The notes below the pieces were generated by a model. The model searched no databases, had not been told where the DNA came from, and saw only the letters and a program-made list of their open reading frames with translations. 6,452 bases of DNA from Spirochaetota bacterium (GTDB taxonomy: Bacteria > Spirochaetota > Leptospiria > Turneriellales > Turneriellaceae). The position numbers were made by a program, and so were the translations under genes. The stretch lies in contig JAKQXK010000714.1 of assembly GCA_029561505.1 (NCBI GenBank), forward strand, positions 1-6,452, in the 5' to 3' direction. Below, in pieces: positions 1 to 5,550 of this stretch; position 1 is the first letter of the stretch, and every line of letters starts with the position of its first letter.

Positions 1-913
1 CCGTATAGCTGAACTGCAGACCAAACCGAGTCATCACCGCGCGGCATTCAGGGTCACCGTTGCCCGACATGCAGCCGGCGGGTGCACCCTGATCTGCAGT
101 ATTCAGATCGAGGTCTTTCAGCAGTTCGCGCAGGTCGGCAACCAGGCGCATGGCGGTAATGCCCGCGAGGTCGGTCTGGCTCGCCACCGGAATGTTCAGC
201 GTGATTTCAGCACGATTCGCTGAATTGCAATCGGCATTGCTGCTGACCGGGTTCGTTCCCGTGCAGCTTGTGCTGCCGAGGTGAACGTTGAACGCCGTTG
301 CGTTATAAGCACCACCACCTGCGGTCAAGAAGTCAAGGCGCGCAAATTTACGTCCGCTTGTCCATGCCCAGTAGAGCGCCGATACGTTCAGCGGCGCCGG
401 TGCTGTATTGACATCAAGGTGGTTAAGGCTCAGCGGAATACCCAGACGAAATTTGATTTTGGTAAATGCCACGCCCGCGCTTTGTGGAATCGTCGCCTTA
501 ACCTGGCTGTTTGTCGCAGCTGTGGGGCCGGTTGTGGCGGCGCAGCCACCGGTGCCGTTCTCAAAGTCGAGCAACGCCACACCCTGATATTGCCACGTGC
601 CGTCTTGGTTCAGCGTCAGGCTGACTTCGCTGTTGTCGGCCTTTACCAGACGAATGTCATTCACGTAAAAACGAAAATCGCGGGCGACGAGGTCGGTGTT
701 ATTCGTGCCGACTCCGTTGCCGGCGCCCGTATACGTAGTGCCGCAGGCGAAGTCTTGTGTGCCGACCTTGGCCTGAAAATTCAGCGTGATATCATTCGTC
801 GGTGTTGTGACATTGTTCGAGGTGGTGGTTTCGGGCGCTTTGTCGCCTGTGTTGGTGCAGCCGGCCGCAAAAACAGCGACGAGCGCAGAAAAATAGATTT
901 GTTTAAATAACAT
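1..913 (-). CDS. mbnP: MbnP-family lipoprotein (metallo-mystery pair four-Cys protein), 3' end cut by window edge
   Basis: A 304-codon open frame runs off the left edge with no stop. Residues 1-19 form a lipoprotein signal (MLFKQ, hydrophobic stretch, FAAGC with Cys19). The mature part carries the MbnP signature, judged by eye: an FACG segment (Cys57), RDFRFYVNDIRLV (79-90), LLDFENG...GC (114-124), FRLGIPLSLNH (155-165), YWAWTSGRKF (181-190), VHLGSTSC (210-217), Cys229, and a C-terminal GCMSGNGDPEC (280-290) before a GL-type end. Besides the lipid Cys there are six Cys, fitting three disulfides (57/124, 217/229, 281/290, inferred). In the characterised family member a Trp is oxidised to kynurenine by the di-heme partner MbnH and the protein binds copper; Trp182/Trp184 lie in the conserved WxW. 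ATG at 911-913 is chosen because CGGAG (921-925) sits 7 bases before it and the signal peptide starts there. The symbol is by family only; there is no methanobactin operon here. The MbnH gene would be expected just beyond position 1. Confidence 0.9.
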   Translation of the reverse strand, partial: MLFKQIYFSALVAVFAAGCTNTGDKAPETTTSNNVTTPTNDITLNFQAKVGTQDFACGTTYTGAGNGVGTNNTDLVARDFRFYVNDIRLVKADNSEVSLTLNQDGTWQYQGVALLDFENGTGGCAATTGPTAATNSQVKATIPQSAGVAFTKIKFRLGIPLSLNHLDVNTAPAPLNVSALYWAWTSGRKFARLDFLTAGGGAYNATAFNVHLGSTSCTGTNPVSSNADCNSANRAEITLNIPVASQTDLAGITAMRLVADLRELLKDLDLNTADQGAPAGCMSGNGDPECRAVMTRFGLQFSYT

Positions 914-920
914 AATAATA

Positions 921-925
921 CTCCG
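921..925 (-). promoter_or_regulatory. Ribosome binding site of the MbnP-family gene
   Basis: CGGAG read on the minus strand, 7 bases before the ATG at 911-913. It fixes the start of the MbnP-family frame, which has no competing upstream start with a signal peptide. Confidence 0.7.
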
Positions 926-941
926 TTAATTTAGTTTGGTC

Positions 942-961
942 TGCATGCGCGTGCATGTGCG
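942..961. repeat. 10-bp tandem direct repeat upstream of the MbnP-family gene
   Basis: TGCATGCGCG (942-951) is followed directly by TGCATGTGCG (952-961), nine of ten bases identical. It begins 28 bases before the mbnP start codon and would lie near the -35 position if an AT-rich TAAATT (928-933, minus strand) served as a -10. One helical turn between copies is the spacing expected of a dimeric regulator bound to direct repeats, but no known operator is recognised. Confidence 0.4.
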
Positions 962-1011
962 CCACCGGGGTTAGTGCCGGCAGAAAGATTAAGCAGGCTT
1001 CGGAAAAACTC

Positions 1012-1111
1012 CCGAAAAAGTGAAAAGCCTCGTCGTTTGCGAAGGCAAACGACTGCTAAAGCGCGCCGTCGCTTTGAGGCAAAGCGACTTTGCTGCTTTT
1101 CACTTTTCCGG
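1012..1111. repeat. Large inverted repeat enclosing two perfect hairpins (three-way-junction shape)
   Basis: AAAAGTGAAAAGC (1016-1028) is the exact reverse complement of GCTTTTCACTTTT (1095-1107). After one mismatch (1015/1108) three more pairs extend it (1012-1014 with 1109-1111), so 16 of 17 positions pair. Inside are two perfect 9-bp hairpins: GTCGTTTGC (1032-1040) with GCAAACGAC (1045-1053), loop of 4; and GTCGCTTTG (1068-1076) with CAAAGCGAC (1080-1088), loop of 3. Single-strand DNA or RNA would fold as a long stem with two arms. It lies between the cysteine-rich gene and the MbnP-family gene and would be in their shared minus-strand transcript. It could be a structured leader, a processing or termination signal, or a copy of a dispersed intergenic repeat. 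Confidence 0.8.
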
Positions 1112-1124
1112 TTCCGGTCGCCTG

Positions 1125-1155
1125 CTAACGGGTTCCTTTTTTAGGAACCCGTTAG
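1125..1155. repeat. Perfect 13-bp stem-loop
   Basis: CTAACGGGTTCCT (1125-1137) pairs fully with AGGAACCCGTTAG (1143-1155) around a loop of five T. CGCC (1120-1123) and GGCG (1155-1158) could add further pairs across a small bulge. No T-run follows the stem on either strand, so it is not a standard intrinsic terminator. It starts 42 bases after the stop of the cysteine-rich gene on the minus strand and may protect or pause that transcript. Confidence 0.8.
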
Positions 1156-1157
1156 GC

Positions 1158-1189
1158 GCAATCTGATTGCAAACCCTGCGGTCGCAATC
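1158..1189. repeat. Three-copy GCAATC/GATTGC block with alternative pairing
   Basis: GCAATC (1158-1163), GATTGC (1165-1170) and GCAATC (1184-1189) allow two exclusive hairpins: the middle copy can pair with the left copy (1-base spacer, poor as a hairpin but a perfect palindrome) or with the right copy (13-base loop). It begins 8 bases beyond the stop codon of the cysteine-rich gene on the minus strand. Confidence 0.5.
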
Positions 1190-1196
1190 GACAGAG

Positions 1197-1595
1197 TCAG
1201 GTTCGGCGGGGGGGTGGAGTATCGAGTTCACAGATGACAGATGAAAGCAGGTGGGTGTTATCGCCTTGCGGCAAGCTACGCAGGTTTGCCGCCAGCAGAG
1301 TAAACTCGCTGCCGGTAAATACCCAGCGGGCATAGGCGGGTGTGAATACATCGTCTTCGGCGCTTGCGCAGGGGTGGTCTGCGCTCAAGAGTTTTGCTTT
1401 AGCGGCCAGTTTCATGCGCTTGTTGCATCCGCACGGACAATCTTTGCCCTTTTGCACCTTTTGTTTTGTGTGAACGCAGAGAAAATATTTCGGTTGCTGC
1501 GCCGCGGCGACTTCGAACGCGCCCGCGAGCTGAGCGATAAACAGCGAAAGGCCAAAGCCATGCAAGATTTTGAAGCGGATCGGCCGCACACCCAA
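1197..1595 (-). CDS. Exported cysteine-rich protein with CPCGC motif, possible metal binder
   Basis: This 132-residue protein is not a family I can name. The N-terminus (MGVRPIRFK, then a hydrophobic run to about residue 27, then EVAAAQQ) looks like a signal peptide cut after AAA near residue 32. The mature protein is about 100 residues, lysine-rich, with Cys40, the cluster CPCGC (53-57), an HPC (75-77) and Cys122. Closely spaced Cys plus His is typical of metal-binding or disulfide-rich exported proteins. The frame has no ATG; TTG at 1593-1595 is chosen because it keeps the charged start of the signal peptide, and no good ribosome site is seen before it. It starts 81 bases after the 151-residue gene and precedes the MbnP-family gene on the same strand. 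A role in metal handling is inferred from the Cys cluster and from this neighbour. The overlapping plus-strand frame lacks any such features. Confidence 0.65.
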   Translation of the reverse strand: MGVRPIRFKILHGFGLSLFIAQLAGAFEVAAAQQPKYFLCVHTKQKVQKGKDCPCGCNKRMKLAAKAKLLSADHPCASAEDDVFTPAYARWVFTGSEFTLLAANLRSLPQGDNTHLLSSVICELDTPPPRRT

Positions 1596-1676
1596 AACAC
1601 GGTTGCAGAAAGTCAGCCGTCAAGCGAAATTGCAGGCAAGGCCCAGAAGGCTGGCATTCAGACAGCCTCGCACCAG

Positions 1677-2132
1677 CTACGCCGACGGCGATTCACGATA
1701 ATCGAGGACGAGCTGCCCAGGCCATGTCCAGGCGTAGACGAGCGACGCGCTTGTCTTGGCGTTCGCCCACCGCGCGCGGCAGGCAACAATTGATCGCTCG
1801 CCGGTTTCGGGCAGTGGAGATTCGATAAGCTCTTTCCAGGCGAGCGGTTTCGATTCTTCAAGCGGGGCACCGAGGCCGCGGGTCGACGCGAGCGAAACAA
1901 TCTCACGCGCGAGTGCCAGCAGGTGCTGGTGGCTGTCTTCGTTGAAATCTTCATTCACGTAGAGAATAAGTTCTGCTGACGCGGCATTAAACTGCAGCGT
2001 GTAGACGATAGTGCCCCCGGGATAAGTTTCGCTGAAACTCGCTTTGCCATTGCCGTTGATCGGAATATCAGGATGCTGCCGGGTGAAGTCTGCGCGCGAA
2101 ACCGCAAGAGGTATTTCGCTCAGCCGAATCAT
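1677..2132 (-). CDS. Hypothetical protein, 151 residues
   Basis: No family is recognised. The protein has no signal peptide, membrane segment or lipobox, so it is probably cytoplasmic. The first half alternates hydrophobic and polar residues (TIVYTLQFNAASAELILYV, about 41-59), suggesting beta strands; a helix follows (HQHLLALAREIVSLAS, about 68-83); the end has aromatic strands (LVYAWTWPGQLVLDY, about 132-146). That gives a small alpha/beta fold. Its ATG (2130-2132) overlaps the TGA of the upstream lipoprotein gene as ATGA, so translation is probably coupled and the two products likely serve one process. An overlap of this kind between two minus-strand frames is good evidence that both are real. 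Confidence 0.65.
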   Translation of the reverse strand: MIRLSEIPLAVSRADFTRQHPDIPINGNGKASFSETYPGGTIVYTLQFNAASAELILYVNEDFNEDSHQHLLALAREIVSLASTRGLGAPLEESKPLAWKELIESPLPETGERSIVACRARWANAKTSASLVYAWTWPGQLVLDYRESPSA

Positions 2133-2494
2133 TGCACTTTAAAACGAAAAGCCACGCCGTCGACCTTCAGCGTTTCGCCGTCGCGCTTGAATTCAATTTC
2201 ACAGATGCCGTCGGCCTTAAGCTTTTCGGCTTCTTTCTTGAGTTCGCGCAGCGCGTCTGCGCGGCTTTTTTTTGGGCCTTCGACCTTCGCCTCGATTACC
2301 CCCAACTCTTCGATCGTATCGCCAATGCGGCCTTTATAGTGCATCGTCACACCTGTCGTGTCGACGTTGGCTCCCGGGTCGCCTGCCGACATATCCCAAA
2401 ACAGCAGTTGGCCGTTTTCGGGGTACGCGCGCCGCGTCTTGCTCGCACACGCGGTAAGGGTAATTATCATGGCTGCAATAATGAAAGCGCGCAT
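2129..2494 (-). CDS. Small lipoprotein, 121 residues
   Basis: The start MRAFIIAAMIITLTAC is a lipoprotein signal with the acylated residue at Cys16. The mature part has an N-terminal linker, an aromatic stretch LLFWDM (30-35), a short strand region, then a charged helix (KKSRADALRELKKEAEKLKADGICEIEF, about 75-102) and a final strand pair ending in FRFKV. The pattern of an Ala/Leu helix followed by KADGI and a beta strand recalls small envelope lipoproteins with a compact alpha/beta domain, but I cannot assign a family. The frame is open further upstream (to 2557); ATG at 2492-2494 is chosen because only there does a proper signal peptide begin. The ribosome site is weak. It is the first gene seen in the leftward group and overlaps the next by four bases. 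Confidence 0.75.
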   Translation of the reverse strand: MRAFIIAAMIITLTACASKTRRAYPENGQLLFWDMSAGDPGANVDTTGVTMHYKGRIGDTIEELGVIEAKVEGPKKSRADALRELKKEAEKLKADGICEIEFKRDGETLKVDGVAFRFKVQ

Positions 2495-2549
2495 GGTGTC
2501 TTTTGCCTGAGGCAGCTGTCCGGTCAAATGGTTTCGTGATGAGGATTGA

Positions 2550-2780
2550 CAGCGCACATGGAGCGAACAGCACGTGCAGCTTACCGGGCAGACTCGCTCG
2601 TATCTGCGCTATCGGCCGGCCGGCGGTTTGACCCTCATTCGTGTCGAAAACGGCGGCCACGCCTGGCCGGGCGGGCGCCAGTATTTACCCGAAATGGTCG
2701 TCGGACACGCGACGCGCGAGTTTTCGGCGGCCGAAGTTATTTTTCACTGGTTGCGATGGTGTCCCTATAGATTTCTATAG
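2550..2780 (+). pseudogene. C-terminal remnant of a PHB-depolymerase / LpqC-type esterase
   Basis: The frame that opens after the TGA at 2547-2549 reads into TRSYLRYRPAGGLTLIR, then ENGGHAWPGGRQYLPEMVVG, then HATREFSAAEVIFHWLR and a stop at 2778-2780. This matches from memory the end of COG3509 esterases (poly(3-hydroxybutyrate) depolymerase, LpqC, feruloyl esterase type), where GGHTWPGG carries the catalytic His and the protein ends a few residues after a WEFF-like helix. The other roughly 200-250 residues, including the GxSxG nucleophile, are absent; upstream bases belong to the leftward lipoprotein gene and its 5' region. There is no usable ATG or ribosome site in frame (a GTG lies at 2574). 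A fragment like this cannot fold as an active alpha/beta hydrolase, so I call it a truncated relic. The frame is free of stops, so the loss may be fairly recent. Confidence 0.75.
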
Positions 2781-2781
2781 G
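2764..2781. promoter_or_regulatory. Perfect inverted repeat, possible operator of the peroxidase operon
   Basis: CCTATAG (2764-2770), spacer ATTT, CTATAGG (2775-2781): perfect 7-bp arms, 18 bases in all, ending 62 bases before the peroxidase ATG. A possible promoter overlaps it, with TTGCGA (2751-2756) and TCTATA (2774-2779) at 17-base spacing; this would place a bound repressor on the -10. It is not the FNR, Fur or CopY consensus. A hairpin role in RNA is less likely because no T-run follows directly. Confidence 0.4.
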
Positions 2782-2843
2782 CCGCGCGCTTCATTCAATT
2801 TTTTTTCGTTTACGCATAACTCTCAACGCTTCAGAATTCTGCC

Positions 2844-3815
2844 ATGCGAATTCTGGCGGCTCTTGTTTTGTTTGTCATTATCGGTTGTGGGCCTTCGAAA
2901 CGAACCCGATACCTGCACGAATCAGCGATCACGATGGTTGGTCCATTGCCCGAAACGGCCGGTAAGAAAAGCGATACGGCTGAATTGGTTAAACTTGGTG
3001 AACGCCTCTACTTCGATACGATACTGTCTGCGAATGATTCCGTATCATGCAATAGCTGCCATCGCGTAGACAATCTTGGCGCTGGTGTCGACGGTGGCCG
3101 CGTCTCTGCCGGTGTCGGTGGCAAAGAGGGAAATCGAAATTCTCCCACGGTCTTAAATGCAGCCTTACATACCGCGCAGTTCTGGGACGGCCGGGCCAAA
3201 GATTTAGAGGCTCAGGCCGGCGGGCCGATTCTAAACCCAATAGAAATGGGAATGCCCAATGAGCGCTTCGTTGAACAGAAGTTGGCCAAGCACAATGAAT
3301 ATCCCGCTTTATTTCGAAAGGCGTTTCCCGGCGAACCTGCGGCGATACGCTACAATCAAATCACGCGGGCGATAGCTGCGTATGAGCGCACTCTCGTCAC
3401 AAGTGACCGCTTCGACGATTTTATGCGCGGTAACATTAACGCCCTTACGGGTCGCGAGCTCAAAGGGTTTGCGCTCTTTATGGAGATCGGGTGCATCAGC
3501 TGCCATAATGGAAAATTACTTGGGGGGAATACTTTTCGAAAAGTCGGCGGGGTTATACCTTATGACAATCTCACCGACCTCGGGCGTTATTCGATTACGA
3601 AGAGCGACGCCGACAAATACGTCTTTAAAGTGCCCTCGCTTCGAAACATCGAGCTGACGGCGCCGTATTTTCATGATGGTTCGCGGCCAACTCTCGAAAG
3701 CGCAATCTTGACGATGGCGCAGATTCAATTGGGCAAAAACCTGAATCGACTGGAAGTAGCCTATCTCGCCGACTTTCTGCGCACGCTGACCGACAAGAAG
3801 CGAGGTGGCCGGTGA
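2844..3815 (+). CDS. Di-heme cytochrome c peroxidase, lipoprotein
   Basis: This 323-residue bacterial cytochrome c peroxidase of the MauG/CCP superfamily reduces hydrogen peroxide to water with electrons from small cytochromes or quinol-linked donors outside the inner membrane. Residues 1-15 (MRILAALVLFVIIGC) are a lipoprotein signal, so it is membrane-anchored rather than soluble. Two haem c sites are present: CNSCH (69-73) and CISCH (217-221). Other CCP signatures are RNSPTVLNA (98-106), FWDGRA (113-118, with the inter-haem Trp114), NPIEMG (131-136, with catalytic-type Glu134), and GRYSIT...YVF...SLRN...TAPYFHDG (247-279). Met291 in the LTMAQIQLG stretch fits the distal ligand of the C-terminal haem. 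The His that normally ligates the N-terminal haem (SxGHG) reads SAGVG here, with Val91. The ATG at 2844 gives the only complete signal peptide, but no ribosome site precedes it. The gene overlaps the kinase gene by four bases (GTGA). The CCP-type C-terminal half separates it from MbnH. Confidence 0.93.
   Translation: MRILAALVLFVIIGCGPSKRTRYLHESAITMVGPLPETAGKKSDTAELVKLGERLYFDTILSANDSVSCNSCHRVDNLGAGVDGGRVSAGVGGKEGNRNSPTVLNAALHTAQFWDGRAKDLEAQAGGPILNPIEMGMPNERFVEQKLAKHNEYPALFRKAFPGEPAAIRYNQITRAIAAYERTLVTSDRFDDFMRGNINALTGRELKGFALFMEIGCISCHNGKLLGGNTFRKVGGVIPYDNLTDLGRYSITKSDADKYVFKVPSLRNIELTAPYFHDGSRPTLESAILTMAQIQLGKNLNRLEVAYLADFLRTLTDKKRGGR
3802..3808 (+). promoter_or_regulatory. Ribosome binding site supporting a GTG start of the kinase gene
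   Basis: GAGGTGG lies three bases before the GTG at 3812-3814, inside the last codons of the peroxidase gene. With the GTGA overlap it supports the GTG start and translational coupling. Confidence 0.6.
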
Positions 3816-5539
3816 ATATTTCTGTATGGCGCGACAAGTTCTTGAGCAAGAAGTCATTCAAGTACACGGCCGTGGCCTTCGGATTGGGGCTGATTTTTCC
3901 GCTGATCGCGTTGTCCATCGACATCGGCATAATGAACGAGCTGCCCCTCGAGATAGATAGCATCGCCTATGTGCATATCGCGAACCCGCTAAACTTTCTC
4001 GTTGATCTTTCTCCGTTTGTGATCGGCTTTATATCATATTTTCTCGGGCGTAGCGCCGAACAGGTCGCCTTTTACTCAGCAAACCTTGAGAAAATGGTGC
4101 AAGAGCGAACTTTGCAACTCGCCCGCGCAAAAAACAACGTCGAGACAATTCTCAACTCTGTGCGAGAAGGTCTGTTTATCGTGCACCGCACTGACAGTGG
4201 TTATATGATAAGCGCCGAAAAATCGGCGGCGTGCGCGAAGATTTTTGGCAAGAAATACAGCATGCAGGGCGATTTTCAAAAGGCTCTATCACCGTTCTTG
4301 AGCCCGGCAAAGGCCAAAGAACTTGATAATTTTCTGAAGCTGTTGCGTAACGGGTTGGCCGACGCAGATATGTTAACCGATTTAAACCCCCTAAAAGAAA
4401 TTCATACGCTCGCGGGCGAACCTGAAAAAGAGAAGTATATCAGATTCGCTTTCAACACGGTCGCCGACAAAGACGATAGTCAGTTTCTCGTCAGTGCGAT
4501 CGATGTAACAGAAGAGAAGCTTCTGCAAATTGAAGTTCAGGAAAAGAACAAGAAGCACGCTGAAAACACACAGATGGTGCTGTCTGTGTTGCATATTGGT
4601 CCTGCATTGCTCGAAGATTTTCTCGAGGGCGTCGACACAGAACTGGCGATTGTCGTTAATATTCTTCAGGGCGAAATGAGCGCATCGGAAACGATGAAGA
4701 ATATCGAACAGCTCGGCAGATCAATTCACTCGATCAAAGGTAACGCTTCTTTGCTCGATCTGAAGGTTCTCGCCGAGGTTGCGCATGAATTTGAGTCGGC
4801 CGTGCAACAAATTCGTGGTATCGATGTGCCCCAATGGGCCGACTTCTTACCTCTGGCAATGCACCTTGATCGGTTGCAGAAGACTGTGCAGGGTTTAAAA
4901 GAGCTACTAACACGTTTGCATGCCTTTCGGCAGCACACGAGCGGTGAAATTGATTCTGCGATTGCCGCAATTCCGCACAATATTGCTGAAATGGTCGGCC
5001 GGTTCGCGGCAGAAGCTGGCAAGAAAGTTTCGGTGAATACTGAAGAGTTTTCGGGCAAGGGAATTCCGAATCGTTTTGCCTATATCTTGCGCGATATCGG
5101 CATTCAAATGACGCGCAACTCGCTGGTTCACGGAATCGAAAACCCCGAGGCACGTCTGGCGGCAGGCAAATCGCCAGAGGGAAACATTGCGCTCAAGCTC
5201 ACATCTGATGCCGAAACGGTCTATTTTTCGGTGCGCGATGACGGACGCTCTTTTAATTTTGAGAAAATTCGCGAGAAGGCAATCGTTGAACTCAAACTTG
5301 AGCCTTCGATGGTTCACCAATGGGATAATGAACAGCTTATTGAATGCGCGTTTCGACCCGGGTTTTCAACGGCTGATACAACCACAATGACAGCAGGGCG
5401 TGGCATGGGTCTCGACATCGTCAATTCGAGAATTCGCAACGTCGGTGGAAAGATTCGGATTAAATATGCGCCAGGGCTTTTTACCGAATTTGCGATGAGT
5501 TTTCCCAAAAATTCAGAGCACAAAAATGTGATAGGTTGA
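3812..5539 (+). CDS. Membrane-bound CheA-like histidine kinase (TM-PAS-HPt-HATPase), no CheW-like domain
   Basis: 575 residues. Two TM helices (about 17-38 and 58-79) enclose a periplasmic loop of only about 20 residues. A short coiled coil (about 85-112) leads into a PAS-like region (about 105-235) that ends in the PAC-like FLVSAIDVTEEK, followed by more coiled coil (to about 253). An HPt domain (about 258-370) has SIHSIKGNASLLDL with phospho-acceptor His306. The ATPase is of CheA type: N-box TRNSLVHGIE (434-443; Asn436), G1 DDGRS (476-480, where CheA usually has DDGRG), PGFSTAD (516-522), and G2 GRGMGLDIV (529-537). It stops soon after the last ATPase strand, so the CheW-like regulatory domain of true CheA is missing and it need not sit in a chemoreceptor array. 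The likely phosphate target is the CheY-like protein encoded 24 bases downstream. The start is GTG. The input signal is unknown; the small loop argues against a large periplasmic ligand domain. Confidence 0.9.
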   Translation: MNISVWRDKFLSKKSFKYTAVAFGLGLIFPLIALSIDIGIMNELPLEIDSIAYVHIANPLNFLVDLSPFVIGFISYFLGRSAEQVAFYSANLEKMVQERTLQLARAKNNVETILNSVREGLFIVHRTDSGYMISAEKSAACAKIFGKKYSMQGDFQKALSPFLSPAKAKELDNFLKLLRNGLADADMLTDLNPLKEIHTLAGEPEKEKYIRFAFNTVADKDDSQFLVSAIDVTEEKLLQIEVQEKNKKHAENTQMVLSVLHIGPALLEDFLEGVDTELAIVVNILQGEMSASETMKNIEQLGRSIHSIKGNASLLDLKVLAEVAHEFESAVQQIRGIDVPQWADFLPLAMHLDRLQKTVQGLKELLTRLHAFRQHTSGEIDSAIAAIPHNIAEMVGRFAAEAGKKVSVNTEEFSGKGIPNRFAYILRDIGIQMTRNSLVHGIENPEARLAAGKSPEGNIALKLTSDAETVYFSVRDDGRSFNFEKIREKAIVELKLEPSMVHQWDNEQLIECAFRPGFSTADTTTMTAGRGMGLDIVNSRIRNVGGKIRIKYAPGLFTEFAMSFPKNSEHKNVIG

Positions 5540-5550
5540 GATTCGACAGA

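Larger units (their letters stand above)
2495..2843. other. Divergent intergenic region between the two gene blocks
   Basis: The only coding trace is the esterase remnant. The stretch must also hold the promoters for the leftward lipoprotein group and the rightward peroxidase group. After the remnant come a 14-base inverted-repeat pair, a run of eight T (2799-2806) and a palindrome CAGAATTCTG (2832-2841) just before the peroxidase ATG. No convincing -35/-10 pair is seen for the leftward genes. Confidence 0.6.

Noticed and set aside
281..910. 209-codon plus-strand open frame
   Set aside because: It is opposite the MbnP-family gene, whose signal peptide, ribosome site and family motifs are clear; the plus frame has no recognisable domain.
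1120..1158. Integron attC-like site (GTTAGGC at one end of the 13-bp stem)
   Set aside because: One end fits GTTRRRY, but the other end (TGCTAAC) does not fit RYYYAAC, the stem is perfect without the unpaired bases typical of attC, and the whole is about half the minimum attC length.
1251..1793. 180-codon plus-strand open frame
   Set aside because: Arg/Ala-rich shadow across two minus-strand genes and their gap; no signal peptide, domain or ribosome site.
2499..2527. Leftward promoter TTGACC (2522-2527) with AAAAGA as -10
   Set aside because: The -10 is poor and would start transcription almost at the lipoprotein ATG.
2132..2539. 135-codon plus-strand open frame
   Set aside because: Exact antisense shadow of the small lipoprotein gene with its lipobox and ATGA overlap.
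2764..2806. Intrinsic terminator formed by the CCTATAG repeat and the eight-T run
   Set aside because: The T-run starts 17 bases after the stem and the stem is short and AT-rich.
2844..3815. Peroxidase as the MbnH partner of MbnP
   Set aside because: The C-terminal half has classical CCP features (GRYSIT, YVF, APYFHDG, Met in LTMAQIQLG), and the gene is on the opposite strand and far from mbnP; kept only as a speculative finding.
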